Shown here in pieces: positions 46,356 to 57,165 of a stretch of 64,000 nt of DNA. Position 1 is the stretch's first letter, and every line of letters begins with the position of its first letter. Below the pieces are notes generated by a model. The model had not been told where the DNA came from. It ran no database searches and worked only from the letters and a program-made list of their open reading frames with translations. Position numbers and translations under genes: made by a program. Source of the DNA: Tretioscincus oriximinensis (Eukaryota > Chordata > Lepidosauria > Squamata > Gymnophthalmidae); the NCBI GenBank assembly GCA_022410635.1, contig JAJVDF010000003.1:2173235-2237234 (forward strand), given 5' to 3'.

Positions 46356-46404
46356 AATCTGTGCACCATGTGAATGATAGGTCCCTATCGTGAGATATTT
46401 TCTG

Positions 46405-46730
46405 GAACAACTAGTGAACTAAGCCCATTGCCACAAATAGAACAGGCATTCCAGCTGCTGTCCTAGCCCTCCCCCTCCCCCCAGGCCAGTTCTGGTGGCT
46501 CTGCTCCCATGTCTTCCCCTGTCTCTTCTCCTTGCCACCACTGGTCTTACCTTTAAGCTTTGGCTGGGTGTTATCGTGGGTGCCAGCATTTTTACTGGTG
46601 GAGGGCTGGCAGCCTGCTGTATGGATTGTTGCTGTGCCGCCATTTTTGAGACGGTCTTCTGGTCCAGGATGTGGACCATCTGCGTTCAAGGTGCATGACG
46701 TTGTGTCCACTCACCTTGCTTAGATGGGCT
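46405..46730. repeat. Unclassified repeat X (ACTAGTG..AAGCCC) with C/T-rich tract
   Basis: CAACTAGTGAACTAAGCCCA opens it. A pyrimidine-rich tract (CCTAGCCCTCCCCCTCCCCC) follows. The same order (ACTAGTGGA, GGGCT, pyrimidine tract) occurs at 51,767 and 59,816. The middle part (GCCGCCATTTTTGAGACGGT) resembles 30.8 kb. Confidence 0.4.
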
Positions 46731-46973
46731 ACCACCTCAACGTGAATTAGTAAGGTACAGATACCCTCTGCAGAAGGGGTCTTGCTCTGTTTGTGGTTTT
46801 ATGAAATGATATTGTTTGCCAAAGGAGTTCAGTAAGGAAGCTGAAATTAATACAAGAGTTTGTTCTGTTTATTTGACGTTACATATTTTTAATTTTGTGA
46901 CTATGCATGTGTAAACTGAGATCAAAATTTAAAGTATGTAATGTAAAATGAATCCAAATTAACGTACCGTATT

Positions 46974-47058
46974 TGCCAGTGTAAAAAGATGCACTTTTTC
47001 CCCACTTAAAAAAAGGACTTAAAATACGAGGTGTGTCTTGTTCACCGGCAAATATTAT
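46974..47058. mobile_element. Short inverted-repeat MITE
   Basis: ACCGTATTTGCCAGTGTAAA and GTCTTGTTCACCGGCAAATA are inverse ends around a 40-bp centre. The CCGTATTT..AAGA(T/C)GCAC layout is a common non-autonomous DNA transposon type in vertebrates. Confidence 0.55.
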
Positions 47059-48330
47059 ATCTATGCTTGTTTTCCGTAGTCTTTTAACGCTGCTTTAAAT
47101 AGAAAAACAAACACCTCAAAAGACTGAATAATTAGTCTTTGGTTTCTTAACAGGAAGTCTGTGTAAAACTAATCCAGCCACAAATCCAGATAACCAAACT
47201 AGTAATTTAACAGTCAGGATTAAGAAAATATTCGGGGACGTGGGTTACAGAGATCAATGTTTCTGTTGCTAAGGTACGTAAGAATAACAAAGTAACCCAC
47301 AGCCATTCCAGTCCAACATCCCACCAGTTGCTTTTCTTGGGATTTCCTAACATATAGAAAGGGAAAATTTCTATCTGCCCTTCATTTCCTGCAATTGGCA
47401 TTTAGATGCCTTCTGCCTTTCTCTCCAATCTATACCTATGCGTCAGTGCGAATATAGGAATGCCACGTTTGCAGCTAAAAAATCCGGTCCCTTTCCCCTC
47501 AGGCCACCTTCCCCAAGCCATGCCACAATAATGGAGTTGCTTCACTCTGCATCAGTTCACAGGGAATTATTAATTCATGCCAATCCAGCAAGTATAGAAA
47601 TATCCTATGTTTATGGCCAGCTGGAATGTCCTCAAGTTCTTTCTCTGTGCCTATATTTTGATTAATACATGCAGGTAGTATTGCTGTAGATGTTGGAGGA
47701 GAATTTTGCAGTGTTGTTGCATTGTTTGTTTTCAAATAAATATAATTTTAGACTTGATTTTACTTCTATTTCATTGAGTCTCTTTATCTGATTTAGAGTA
47801 ATTTGCAGGATACAGGAAAGGAATAGGTTTAGGAAATCTTTCAACAATTATTCTGTGCAAAGACTGAACATGCAGGCGTATTTTTATACATAGTAGCTCA
47901 ATAGTACCTGATCTATTTTTAAAGTGCTGCAACACAGAGCAAATTAAAGGCAATTTGAATGAATTGCCTGCATATTAAAATAATTATAGGGCTTGGAAAG
48001 TAGTGTAGAACTTAATAACTCGAATGATTAAATAGTAGTGGTGTCTTTTGTTTGAGAAAGCTTTGTTCCTTAAAGCAGCCCAAGACAATGGGACATGTCA
48101 TCAAATGATGGATCTCGACAGAGGCAGCAAGAGCAGCTGCAAGTCTTGTGGGAAGGGTTTGACTTAAGCCCAATTATTACGGTTCCTAGAATGCTAGCTC
48201 AAGCAAAGGAAAACAGTCACTGAGTGTAAAATTTCATTCAAGCTGCTTGTTTAATATTGTACTTTATTTTAAAAAGTTAAGTTTTTTGTTGCCAATACAG
48301 TACAGATGGGTTCCCCCAGCCATCATCCGG
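47059..48330. other. Presumed intron, no repeat recognised
   Basis: About 1.3 kb without an obvious transposon. The part 47,690-48,260 has no simple sequence and reads as unique DNA, so it is a reasonable candidate for conserved regulatory sequence. I cannot show conservation from one genome. Confidence 0.35.
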
Positions 48331-48412
48331 CAGGCTGCATACATACATTATGTATCTGTATGTATGCAGCCTACCGTATGTACGTACATACGCACGTATG
48401 TAAGTATGTACT
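48331..48412. repeat. Palindromic ATGT/ACGT-rich simple repeat
   Basis: AGGCTGCATACATA and TATGTATGCAGCCT are exact inverse arms of 14 bp. Next comes a run of GTATGTACGTACATACGCAC type. It sits directly before a SINE. Confidence 0.7.
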
Positions 48413-48418
48413 TGCAGG

Positions 48419-48706
48419 CGCGAATGGCTCAGTCGCTAAGGAAACCGTCTCTCAGCTGGGAGATCAGGTTTGAAGCCCTGTGTTGGATGTAGGGAGGGGT
48501 GAGCACCTTCTCCTAGCCTGTAGCTCTACCAAACCCAACTATTTAAAAGCAAGAATTGCAAGAAACTGCAATTGACTGCAAGTAGATACNTGGGAACCAC
48601 CATAGCCTGGTGGGGAAGATAGAATGTCAGCCTTCAGGCAAAATACCCTTTGCTTTGAATCCCTTTGAAAGGTGAGATAAGCAGGGTATAAGAACCCAGT
48701 TCTTCT
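48419..48706 (+). repeat. tRNA-derived SINE, family A
   Basis: CGAATGGCTCAGTCGCTAAG is the A-box region and GGTTTGAAGCCCT the B-box region. The body has GCAAGAAACTGCAATTGACT and GGTGGGGAAGATAGAATGTC, and the end is GGGTATAAGAACCCAGTTCT. It is nearly full length. Confidence 0.85.
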
Positions 48707-48905
48707 ACTTATACCCCACCCTATACCCTAAGGTCTTGGGACTGCCAACCAAAAGGTGTCGCACATAACTGTTGTTACCCTGTGAAGTAAGTGGGTCTGA
48801 GAGAGTTCTAAAGATCAGCTAAGTGGCTTCATTGAGGAGTGGGAAATCGAACTGGGAGATTATCAGTTAAGAGTTCTAACCACTACACCAAACTGGTTCT
48901 CAAAA
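48707..48905 (-). repeat. SINE of family B, inverted, tail to tail with the family A SINE
   Basis: ATACCCCACCCTATACCC, GAGAGAGTTCTAAAGATCAG, GAAATCGAACTGGGAGATTA and GTTCTAACCACTACACCAAA are the inverse of a tRNA-like head (TAGTGGTTAGAAC) with its B box. Confidence 0.75.
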
Positions 48906-49430
48906 CTACTACACCAAAAACAAGTTTCCATTGTCTCAGATTGGTTAAAAAGGGCTGGTGCAAGTGTTTTGCAGCATTGTTTATAGGGAAGAAGTCAGGG
49001 AGATGGTTGCAATATCTGACTTGGCCTTGCTGGATGATCATGTTGAGGAATTTTGGTGGACATTCTAGTTGTTGCTTGATTTGTCACAGATCTTTCCTTC
49101 TCATTACGTCAAATGTTTTGGTGAGACTGATGGATGTCACACAGAGTCCCTTGTTTTATTCCCTTCATTTCTCTTGGTATTGTCTGAGTACCAAGGCCAT
49201 GTGGAAAGTGTTCTTGTTACCCCTGAAGCCACACTGGATCTCTGGAAGCAGTCTGTTCAGGAGTATTTGTGCAAGGATTTTTGTGTGTGTGATGGGAGAA
49301 ATCACTGGATCAGCTACCAAAGTGACTAGAGGGCAAAGGTCTTGGCCACAAATAATTTTGAAAGAGTACACTCCAGTGTTGCTGTGTACTGCATTGTTAT
49401 ATATAGACTGCACATGGAAGTAAATCAGTT
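48906..49430 (-). mobile_element. LINE reverse-transcriptase fragment, clade unassigned
   Basis: The minus strand reads KILAQILLNRLLPEIQCGFR, then LRQYQEK, an LTKTFD box (from LTKAFD) and a CPPKFL block in neighbouring frames. This is the order of an endonuclease-type LINE RT with a GFR..TTDM..LRQLQEK signature, different from the CR1/L2 copies. Stops and frameshifts make it dead. Confidence 0.7.
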
Positions 49431-49439
49431 TGATTATTT

Positions 49440-50290
49440 TGATGCTAAGTAATGGACCAACATAAATATTGCTCTAGGATCTGGACGGTCCTTTCAAATT
49501 GTTTGAAAGTGGTTAGTGGTGGACAGACCAGGCTCAATGTACAGTAATTTCAGAAATGCCTTCCGAAAATGTGAGGTGAATTGAACTCCATCACTCAGCA
49601 CTTCGGAAAGTATACCATGCAACCTGAATAAGATGCTCTAAGAAGAGCTTTGCTGCTTTGGGGCAATGAATACCCCTTTGCATAGAACAAACTGAATTTG
49701 CTTTAAAAACAAGTCAGTTTCAAAGTCAGCTTTGGAAACCCAGGTCACTGCACATCTGCTGATCTTTGGGAAGTCAGTGATTAAGTCCTTCCTGATTAAA
49801 GACCAGGGCCTTGAGGGGATGGGAAGAGGCTGCAACAGATCACAAGACTTGCTAGTGTCTCAAACAGAGCAAGATTTCACAAAAGTCTCCACCTCCTTGT
49901 AATCTGCAGGCCACCAGAACTGCAGCTCAAAACAAAAGCTGCAGTGATTTCAAGAAACCCAAATGGCCAGTAGTCCTATTCCCTGTGACAGTACCTTAAG
50001 AGAGTAGGTTATAATGCCTCAAGAATAACTTTTATCACCTAGCATTGGCATTCCATTCACCATAGTCACTTTATCCCATGGGCTAACAGGCACAATGTTC
50101 AGAAGAAGGTGATGAATTGGTTTCACCCTTTTTTGCCATTCTCTGGTAGCCATCCAAAGTCCCAACAGAGAGCCCCTGGATCTTCTGCTGTGGCAGCCTG
50201 CACAAAGCATCAGCAAGAAAATTTGTCTGCCCAGGAAGACAGACTGGCTTGAAATTAAAATGATGGAAGGATTGTGCTCAAACATCAGTT
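49440..50290 (-). mobile_element. Ty3/Gypsy LTR retrotransposon fragment (RNase H end and integrase)
   Basis: On the minus strand, from 50285, there is an LSxxxA-type end of the RNase H region (FSLTH..ADAL-like in a shifted frame). Next is the zinc-binding part of integrase (TGHLGF.KSLQLL, then FWWP-like and a C..C pair), and then LPIPSRPWSLI with ITDFPK, the usual start of the integrase core. All frames are broken and no LTR was identified at either edge. It abuts the LINE fragment at 48.9-49.4 kb. Confidence 0.7.
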
Positions 50291-50447
50291 GTCGTTTTCA
50301 CACTTTTGAAGTAAACACCGACTGTCATTTCTGTAATCTTTTGCCGAAGACCGAAAGTGCCGGGAATTCTACCCATGATGGAGCCTTTTAACGAACATAG
50401 TAAAGATCCTAAGTGTGATATTGAATTTCTGTCATCACTCTGTGCCT

Positions 50448-50465
50448 CCCCCCCCCCCCCCCCCC
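50448..50465. repeat. Poly-C run, 18 bases
   Basis: An uninterrupted C run. Its length is uncertain in a draft assembly. Confidence 0.9.
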
Positions 50466-51766
50466 GCATTTCTCCCCTTCCAGTTTTTAAAAAAATGTTC
50501 TAACGCCTGTGTGGTCCTTCATCCCAATTCCATTTGCTCTCAAAACATGTGAAGTCCATCCTGTATTATGTAACTAGCTACGGTTTTAGCGTTTTAATAA
50601 AACAACAGAGGCATCCCAACAGAATTTCATGTCTAGACCAGCCTAGATGGTAAGCTAAATAGAAAAGAAGAAAAAGAAATGTAAAGTTATTAAATATGCT
50701 AGACAGAAGGATATGAAGATAATTTGGGGGATGGCTGATTCTGAGCTTTTTACAATTTGGTTCCAGACTAATCCTCTTTTTGCATTGGGCTTTTCTCTGG
50801 ATTACACTTCAGAAAAGGAGCCTATGATCTGCATGCTGGTGCAGACTATAGCAGGGCGTGACGGAGGCCCGCCATAGAATGGAGTAATATGTGGCTAGTA
50901 AACCCTTAATCCAGAACAAGGATCAATGTAGAAAGGGCTATAGATTACTAAACTCCTTAATTTGAGTTATTAGATAATGATATATAAATCGCCTAAGTAT
51001 TTTTTTAAACTCTGTTATTGGTAAGGTTAGAGAAAAACATGGAAAACAGATACAGCTTTCCAATGAAGCTGTAAAGTTCTCCTTTATCTATCATGAGATT
51101 TGTAAACTGCCAAAACTTTTGCTTTTACAGAGATGGATGCTTTTATAGTGATGATCAATGAATCAAGAGCATTTGCCTGGAAGCAGTTAAGGGTGTACTC
51201 TTCCCCCCCCCCACAAAGTTTTCACATTGAATGAACAATTGACTCTTCAATGACATGGTGAACTTTGTCATAGGTTGTTTTTCATCTGAAATTATATTTA
51301 CCTAATTTTAAGGCTTTCTAAGGACCAGATGCCTTTTCTTACGTCTTGATATGAAAAATCATAGAATTCAAGAGGGTGTAGGCATTATATTTCAGGGTAT
51401 TTGAACTATCGTGGAAACCAGTTCATTCTCAAAACANTTCACAAATCCATTTCACAAATGTACCTGGCACTGTCAATTACTTACTCTTAGCTATTTCTCT
51501 GTCAAACTCCTGTTAAGATCCTTTTCCTGCTCTGTGATATAAAGTGTGTTTCCTATCAGTTCATAGGAGTAATTGGGGTTCTTTGCATTTGTTTAAGTTA
51601 AAGTGCATTTGTTACTTTTTTTGCCCACTCACTCAATTTCAAGAGATTGCTCTGGAGCTCTTTACAATCACTTTCAGTTTTCACTANCCTGAACGGTTTA
51701 GTGTTGTCACCAAACTTAGTTATTTCACTATTTACTTTAGTATTCAGATCATTTATGAATACACTA
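50466..51766. other. Presumed intron, unassigned
   Basis: No exon was recognised. The segment 50,790-50,945 (GATCTGCATGCTGGTGCAGA, AACCCTTAATCCAGAACAAG) shares diverged blocks with 17.05-17.14 and 62.43-62.53 kb, suggesting an old dispersed element. A C run lies at 51,203-51,212. Confidence 0.4.
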
Positions 51767-52250
51767 GTGGAATTAGCCCGTTGTGTTATGATAATGCAAT
51801 GGGCTCTGGCCCCTCCTCTTCCTTGCTCTCATCCATCCCGCCACCTGTTCCCTCCCTTGTCCCCTCCCCCATCCCCTTTTCAATTGCTGCTTCTTTGTTT
51901 TGTTCCTTCTTTCCGTTTTCTTTTCCTTCTTCCTTTTCTTCCTTTTTTCCTTGTCTTCCTTTCCTTCCATCATTCATCCATTACTTCATTTGTTCTTCTT
52001 TTCCTTCCCGTAATGGGGTATTCCACTTCTTACATCTTTCCACCCAGAAAACTGTCCATTTATTACTGCTTTCTGTCATCTATCTTTTAGCCAGTTTCCA
52101 ACCCAGAACTGGTCTCTCGAGGCTGCCAAAGTTCCGAGCCCTGTCGTTGGTCTCTGGAGGCTGCCACAAGCTGGTTGGCTAAAGAAGGAGTGATTTTGAC
52201 CAATGGGAGAGCAGATTCAATCACACCTGCTCAAGCTTATTGATATAGAT
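51767..52250. repeat. Unclassified repeat X, longest copy, with a 200-bp pyrimidine-rich tract
   Basis: It opens with ACTAGTGGAATTAGCCCGTT and GCAATGGGCTCTGGCC. From 51,808 to 51,990 the plus strand is almost only C and T (CCTTC, TTTCC units). It ends near GCTCAAGCTTATTGATATAG. The long frames on both strands are low-complexity artefacts of the tract. Confidence 0.5.
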
Positions 52251-52904
52251 TAAATAGCATTGGTCCAAGTACGAAGGTATTTCTCAAATTTTTCCACTCA
52301 GGGAAATGTTGATTTAACCTTCTGTTTTCTGTCTTTTACCCAGAATCCAATCTAGAACAGTATTGTTCTAGATCATACCTTTTCATAATCTGAATCTATT
52401 GACCTGACTGATCCAAATCCAACGGTATGAAACGCAGGACTGGGATTCTATGTAGTTGGGATCTTTATGTTGATTTTCACTTTTCCAGGATGGTTTGGAG
52501 ATTGGGCATCCATTCCAAATTGCCTATTTTTAAAATCAATTCTAATTTGCTAATGTAGGGATTCTTAATTCCAGACACTCGGCTGCCTGATTTGATCATG
52601 TTACATATTTCTCATCTCCTAGACTATTTTTATTCTGCACTGACATCAATTTACTATTACTGGGTTAGTGGTATAATCATCATGGGACATTCAGTCGCAT
52701 TCCATAGCAGAGTCAAATTTTGTTTAAATGTTTCTTATGTATAGTTAAAACAGACTTAGTCGTTCAGTCTGATTATCCATCAAACGATTGTTGAATAAAC
52801 AATACATTCTTCTNTGATCTGAGGTGCTGTTCTGATACATACTTTTAATACATCTTCAGTCCTAAATCCTGTTTTTTTCCTTGTTTAGTCCAGTTATTTT
52901 GGTC

Positions 52905-53330
52905 TGAAGATGGATTATTATTGATTTATTTATAAAGCACCATCAATGTTCATGGTGCTGTACAGTATTCATATAAAAATACAATCAACATAATGAACAC
53001 AGTAATAAAAAAACTAATAAGGCATAAACATTAAAGTTAAAACATCAAAATAATAAGTAGTCAACTAAAACAGAAGTATATGTCAGAATACCATATTAAA
53101 ATATCATGTTTTGGGCTAATTATACTCTAGTTACAGCTTCCNGACTGTTCTCAAGGGTAATCTTGAAAAGAGCACATTACAGTAGTCAGGTCTGGAGGTT
53201 ACCAGAGCATGGATTACTGTGGCCAAATTATCCCGATCCAGGAATGGCTGACACTAGAAAACCAGCCAGAGATGGAGGTAAACATTCCTAGTTGTCAACC
53301 ATGAGTGCACTTAAAACTGTGCTGCTGCTG
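52905..53330 (-). repeat. LINE 3' end, CR1/L2-like
   Basis: TTTATTTATAAAGCACCATC is the inverted tail and UTR. Further in, ACATTACAGTAGTCAGGTCT, GAGGTTACCAGAGCATGGAT and TACTGTGGCCAAATTATCCC are the inverse of the [10 protein letters not shown] region. It is internally shortened. Confidence 0.7.
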
Positions 53331-53689
53331 ATATGTCTCCTGATTAGAAGAAATTTGTGAAAATCTGACTATTTGGGATTCTTTTTTTCTTTCCATGTGT
53401 GCTCACTAGGGTCTTTACTCCATTTCTTTTCTTCTCTATTACATTTCATTATTGACTATTTATGCCTGCAGAGACACAGTGTCTGTAGCTGCCTTGTGGA
53501 ACTTTTCCCTCCAAAGGAATCCTTTAAAAGAGCCATGGTGCCTTTTCCCCTGTCTTATTTTAGTTCAATCTTACTCTGGTTTCCTTCTGGTGTATTTGTC
53601 CAGGCGCTTTGGGGACTTTGCTGATGCTTTTCAGCCCCCACTCTTTGAAGCAGACTGTCAATTGTGTGGCAGATATTTTGTCAAAAAAG

Positions 53690-53960
53690 TAGTCTAGCAA
53701 GGGATCTAGCAAGATCTTGTGGTTAATAAGAAAGTGGTTGATTTCAAAGAAATAGCCCTGTTAGGTTTAGTTCAGATAGTCCAGCAAGGGGGGCTTATAG
53801 CACTTGGAGACTAACAAGTTACCACCTTGAGACATTCGGGAGTGGGGCGGGGTATAAGTGTAANTAAATAAATAATAAGTGAAAGGTAGACGGCATGAGT
53901 TTCTGTAGACATGTCTACTTCTTCAGGTGCTAGGGGAGTGAGGTTTAATAACTAACAGGA
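53690..53960. mobile_element. Fold-back element (AGACTAAC family) with a short LINE/SINE tail inserted
   Basis: GAAATAGCCCTGTTAGG, GTCCAGCAAGGGGGGCTTAT and GCACTTGGAGACTAACAAG are the family's left part, and GTCTACTTCTTCAGGTGCTA the inner part. Between them (about 53,820-53,880) sits CACCTTGAGACATTCGG.. GGCGGGGTATAAGTG and an (AAAT) tail, which does not belong to the family and looks like a later retroposon end. Confidence 0.6.
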
Positions 53961-54151
53961 CTTGAGAAAGGAGAAGTAGCAGAGCAATGGTTGCCATTTA
54001 TTGCAAACACCCCAATGTTTTTCCAGAAAGGCTGAACTAATAATTGGCATCAGATAGGCTTTGTTTTAATCGTAAATATCTTCAAGTTGGCANTGTTTGT
54101 CACTATGTGCAAGCCTTTGAATATAAAGATCTTTGCAGATCTCCCAGTTNC

Positions 54152-54238
54152 TTGCTTTTTCTGCCTGACAGCACTTTAAATTTCTCACATTGGAGCAGCA
54201 GTGAGGAAATTTAAAATGCTGTCAAGCAGCAGAAGCAA
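54152..54238. repeat. 87-nt hairpin
   Basis: Arms 54152-54188 and 54201-54238 pair over about 37 bases with roughly 6 mismatches (CTGACAGCACTTTAAATTTC against GAAATTTAAAATGCTGTCAA). The loop is 12 nt. It could be a small MITE remnant or a pre-miRNA-like hairpin; nothing in the sequence decides. Confidence 0.55.
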
Positions 54239-55462
54239 TGGAAAGATCCACAAACATATCTCCCGGTCATTAGGGCTCATACTGGATACACAAAACCAAG
54301 GTGGCTCTGCTCTTTTGGCTGCAGGGGCCAAAAACAAGGGAAAACCATGGACCAGATCCATATCTGCTTCACTGTTTTCCACTTCAAATCCTCACCCCAT
54401 GTCAGAACTCAGCTTTCTTTTTTCTATGTCTGGATACAACCTAGTAAGAATAAGGTGAGTAGCATAAAAGTTATATAAAGGTTTTATATTCAGGTTAGTA
54501 GCATGAGCTTTCATGACTTACGTCTACTTTTTCATTGTTCTCCATTGCATCAGAAGAATAATTATGAAAACTCATATTAGTAATTTTTTTCATGTTCCTT
54601 TCTATGGACTTGGCCACACATCCGATTTTAAGCAATCTTCAGGATGTGCTTAGTGTATATCCTTAGATTCAGGACCCCACACCCAATATTTGAATTTAGG
54701 TTTCTCTGTGGAGTTTCCTCCATAAAGTCAAGAAATAATGAGATGGGATCTGAGAAGTCTAAATTTAAACCAGATAAAGGTTGTATACAACGAGGAGGTC
54801 TGGCACGGCCCCTGTTCATTTAGTTAAATAACATGTGCTAATTACTGTAATGTGACTAGCTCCTAAAATGCTTCATAAAAATCAGAGTCCTCTACAACAG
54901 ATTAGTTTCAGATGTTTCTAACTGCCCATGTGCCAAAGTATATGAATGGAAAATTGAAATGTTCTNCAAGATATACAATATTATTGAATATTTCATATGT
55001 TAAACAAGTCAACATAAACTGAAACCACAAGTAGAATCTGCAAGGCATGCTTCTAGAGTCTCACAAAATATAAAATCAGAATTCTTTTACAATTTTCTTT
55101 TTTTCATTTTGTTGGGTCCCACTTCCTCTCATGGATTTCTCCAAGTCTGCTCTGATTCAGACATCCTAGCACCCACAAATGAGGTAGAAGGCGGCTTGAT
55201 ATCTTATACTTCATTTTGCAAAATCCTGGCAAGTGGATTTTGCCTAAAGGGGACAGATTTAAAGTNGAATAGATAGAGTGCAGATGCCAGCTGCTTCCAA
55301 ATATGTGGTAAAATCCATGATTATCTCAGCAAAATGGAATGAAGTACTTATTGAATACTAAATGAGTCAATATAATCTCATATAGTTGAATGAGATCCTG
55401 TAATATTATTGTTACAGCAAATCCAGTAATGTTGCCAGGTTTCCTGCAATAGTTATGCTTCG
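54239..55462. other. Presumed intron, unassigned
   Basis: No gene was recognised. A fragment at 54,490-54,530 (GTAGCATGAGCTTTCATGAC) recalls the centre of the AGACTAAC fold-back family. The remainder is AT-rich and unassigned. Confidence 0.4.
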
Positions 55463-56122
55463 TGTTCAGCATAAATGAGGACACTCCAGTGGATTTGTAA
55501 GTTAATATTTAGTTTCATTTCAGCTGCATTTCATGGATGGCATCAGGAATTCAAAGATGTCTTGGTCTATACTGAAAGATGCTACCATCACTCTATGCCT
55601 TTGGTCGTTGCGCACTTTTCCAACATAATGATCCAAAACACACATTTGAAGAAGAACAGGGGAAAGGGATTCAGTGGCCAAATAGGTCTCCTGATCTGAA
55701 CTGAATCCAATTGAATGTTCTGAAGAGACAAGTTGAGCATCACTCTCCATCTAACATCCGGGCTCTAAAAGAGATCATTCTTGAAGAATCGGAAAATATG
55801 GAGGTTGCAATATGTGGCCAGCTTGTTCATTCCATGTCTAGAAGTTTTGGTGCAGTCATTAAAAATCATGGAGGTCATATAGTATACGGGATGTTACAGA
55901 TTTTGATGTGAGGAGCATTCATTTCTGCACCAACAACTTTGAGTAAAACTGGAGATTTTGAAATCTAAATTATGCTAGTTAATCTTAATTCCATCATATT
56001 GGTGAAACAAATGTTCTACGAAACTCAGACATGTCAACATTTTGGAAATGGTTCTTGTGTTTAGTGAGATATTGATTAAAATCTAACTGTTCAAAACTGA
56101 TGTTCTCATTTATGCTGAGCAC
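55463..56122 (+). mobile_element. Tc1/mariner-like DNA transposon, internally deleted and decayed
   Basis: Inverse ends are visible: TTCAGCATAAATGAGGACA at 55465-55483 and TGTTCTCATTTATGCTGAGC at 56101-56120. Between them the plus strand carries the C-terminal third of a Tc1-like transposase in three frames: ATGGATGGCAT (MDGI), the NDPKHT box at 55627-55644, a SPDLN motif broken by a frameshift before NPIE, LKR, and finally VIKNHGGHIVYG. The N-terminal DNA-binding domain and the first catalytic Asp are absent. It cannot be active. Confidence 0.82.
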
Positions 56123-56439
56123 TCTACCTCAATATATGTTAGCAGCTTTTTTTAAAAAAAGCGAATGATTTAAATTTAAATCACAGTGCTTAGCAATAGA
56201 ACAATATTGCTCAATAACACACCTTATGATATAACTAACCCCCCCTCCTCTGCCCTACCTTCTACCACTTAGTATGATTATGAATCACAATTTGATGAGA
56301 TACTCAGTACAGTTTTATAGTCCAGCTAAACACTAGTTTACGCTGATAAATATATCATTTTTCTGTATTCGCCTTTTTCTTCGATCCTACCTCAGTTCTT
56401 AAAATTAGCAGCTTTTGAGATGAAATTGATTTGGGATGC

Positions 56440-57165
56440 TAAAAGCCAAGTGTACGAAAAAGTAACAAAGTAAGTGGGTTTGGTTTTGGTTGGTTTATGG
56501 CAGCTCCAAAATGCCACCTTGAAAGCTCAACAAATGTGGAGATCGACCCAGAATTGCTTCTGTGTGCCTTTGCTAGTTTGTCATCAGTCTCTATCAATTT
56601 TGGTATCTGAGGACATGTTGCATCCCATGTAGCTGAACTCTTGAACTGTCTTCTTCCCTGATTCATTGATAGTGATATGTGTGGAGTGATACTCTTCCTA
56701 AGATGCAGGCTGATGTAGGACTTCTGTCTTCAAGCTAACGTNTAGACCAAAGAGTTCAGCAGGATGTTAAGTGCTGTAGAGCTATCTCTGCATAAGAGAC
56801 AATGGCAGCATTGTCAACCAAGAGTAGCTCTCGATCAAATTGTTTTATAGTCTTGGTGTGAGCCCTTTAGTCACCTCTGGCTGAATAGACTGCCATCCAT
56901 GNTGTATTGGATATAGACACCTATCTCATCATTGAGGTCTGCTGTAGAAGATTGTGCTGAAGAAGATTGTGAAGAGAGAATACACAACCCTTCTTAACAC
57001 CATTGTTTATTAGGAAGGGTTTAGAAAGATTGATGGTGTATTTGACTTGAACATTATGATCTTCATGTAGATGGAAGATCATGTAAGCAAATAAGTTGAC
57101 ATTGGTTGGTTGAATGTGCAATTTAGCCTTGATGCGAATGTTAGCAGTTGTCTCTGAAAGGTGGC
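56440..57165 (-). mobile_element. LINE fragment, same unassigned family as 48.9 kb
   Basis: The minus strand carries MIFHLHEDHNVQVKYTINLS and INNGVKKGCVFS, the LINE RT box NGVKQGC. In later frames come ELLLVDNAAIVSYAEIALQ (a decayed ADD box), TEVL, SYMGCN and LAKAHR. It covers the part of the RT downstream of the 48.9 kb fragment, with a small overlap. Confidence 0.7.

Noticed and set aside
51544..52182. A 212-codon Ser/Pro/Phe-rich plus-strand frame
   Set aside because: It is carried by a pyrimidine-rich tract; low-complexity sequence keeps several frames open at once. No domain and no splice support.
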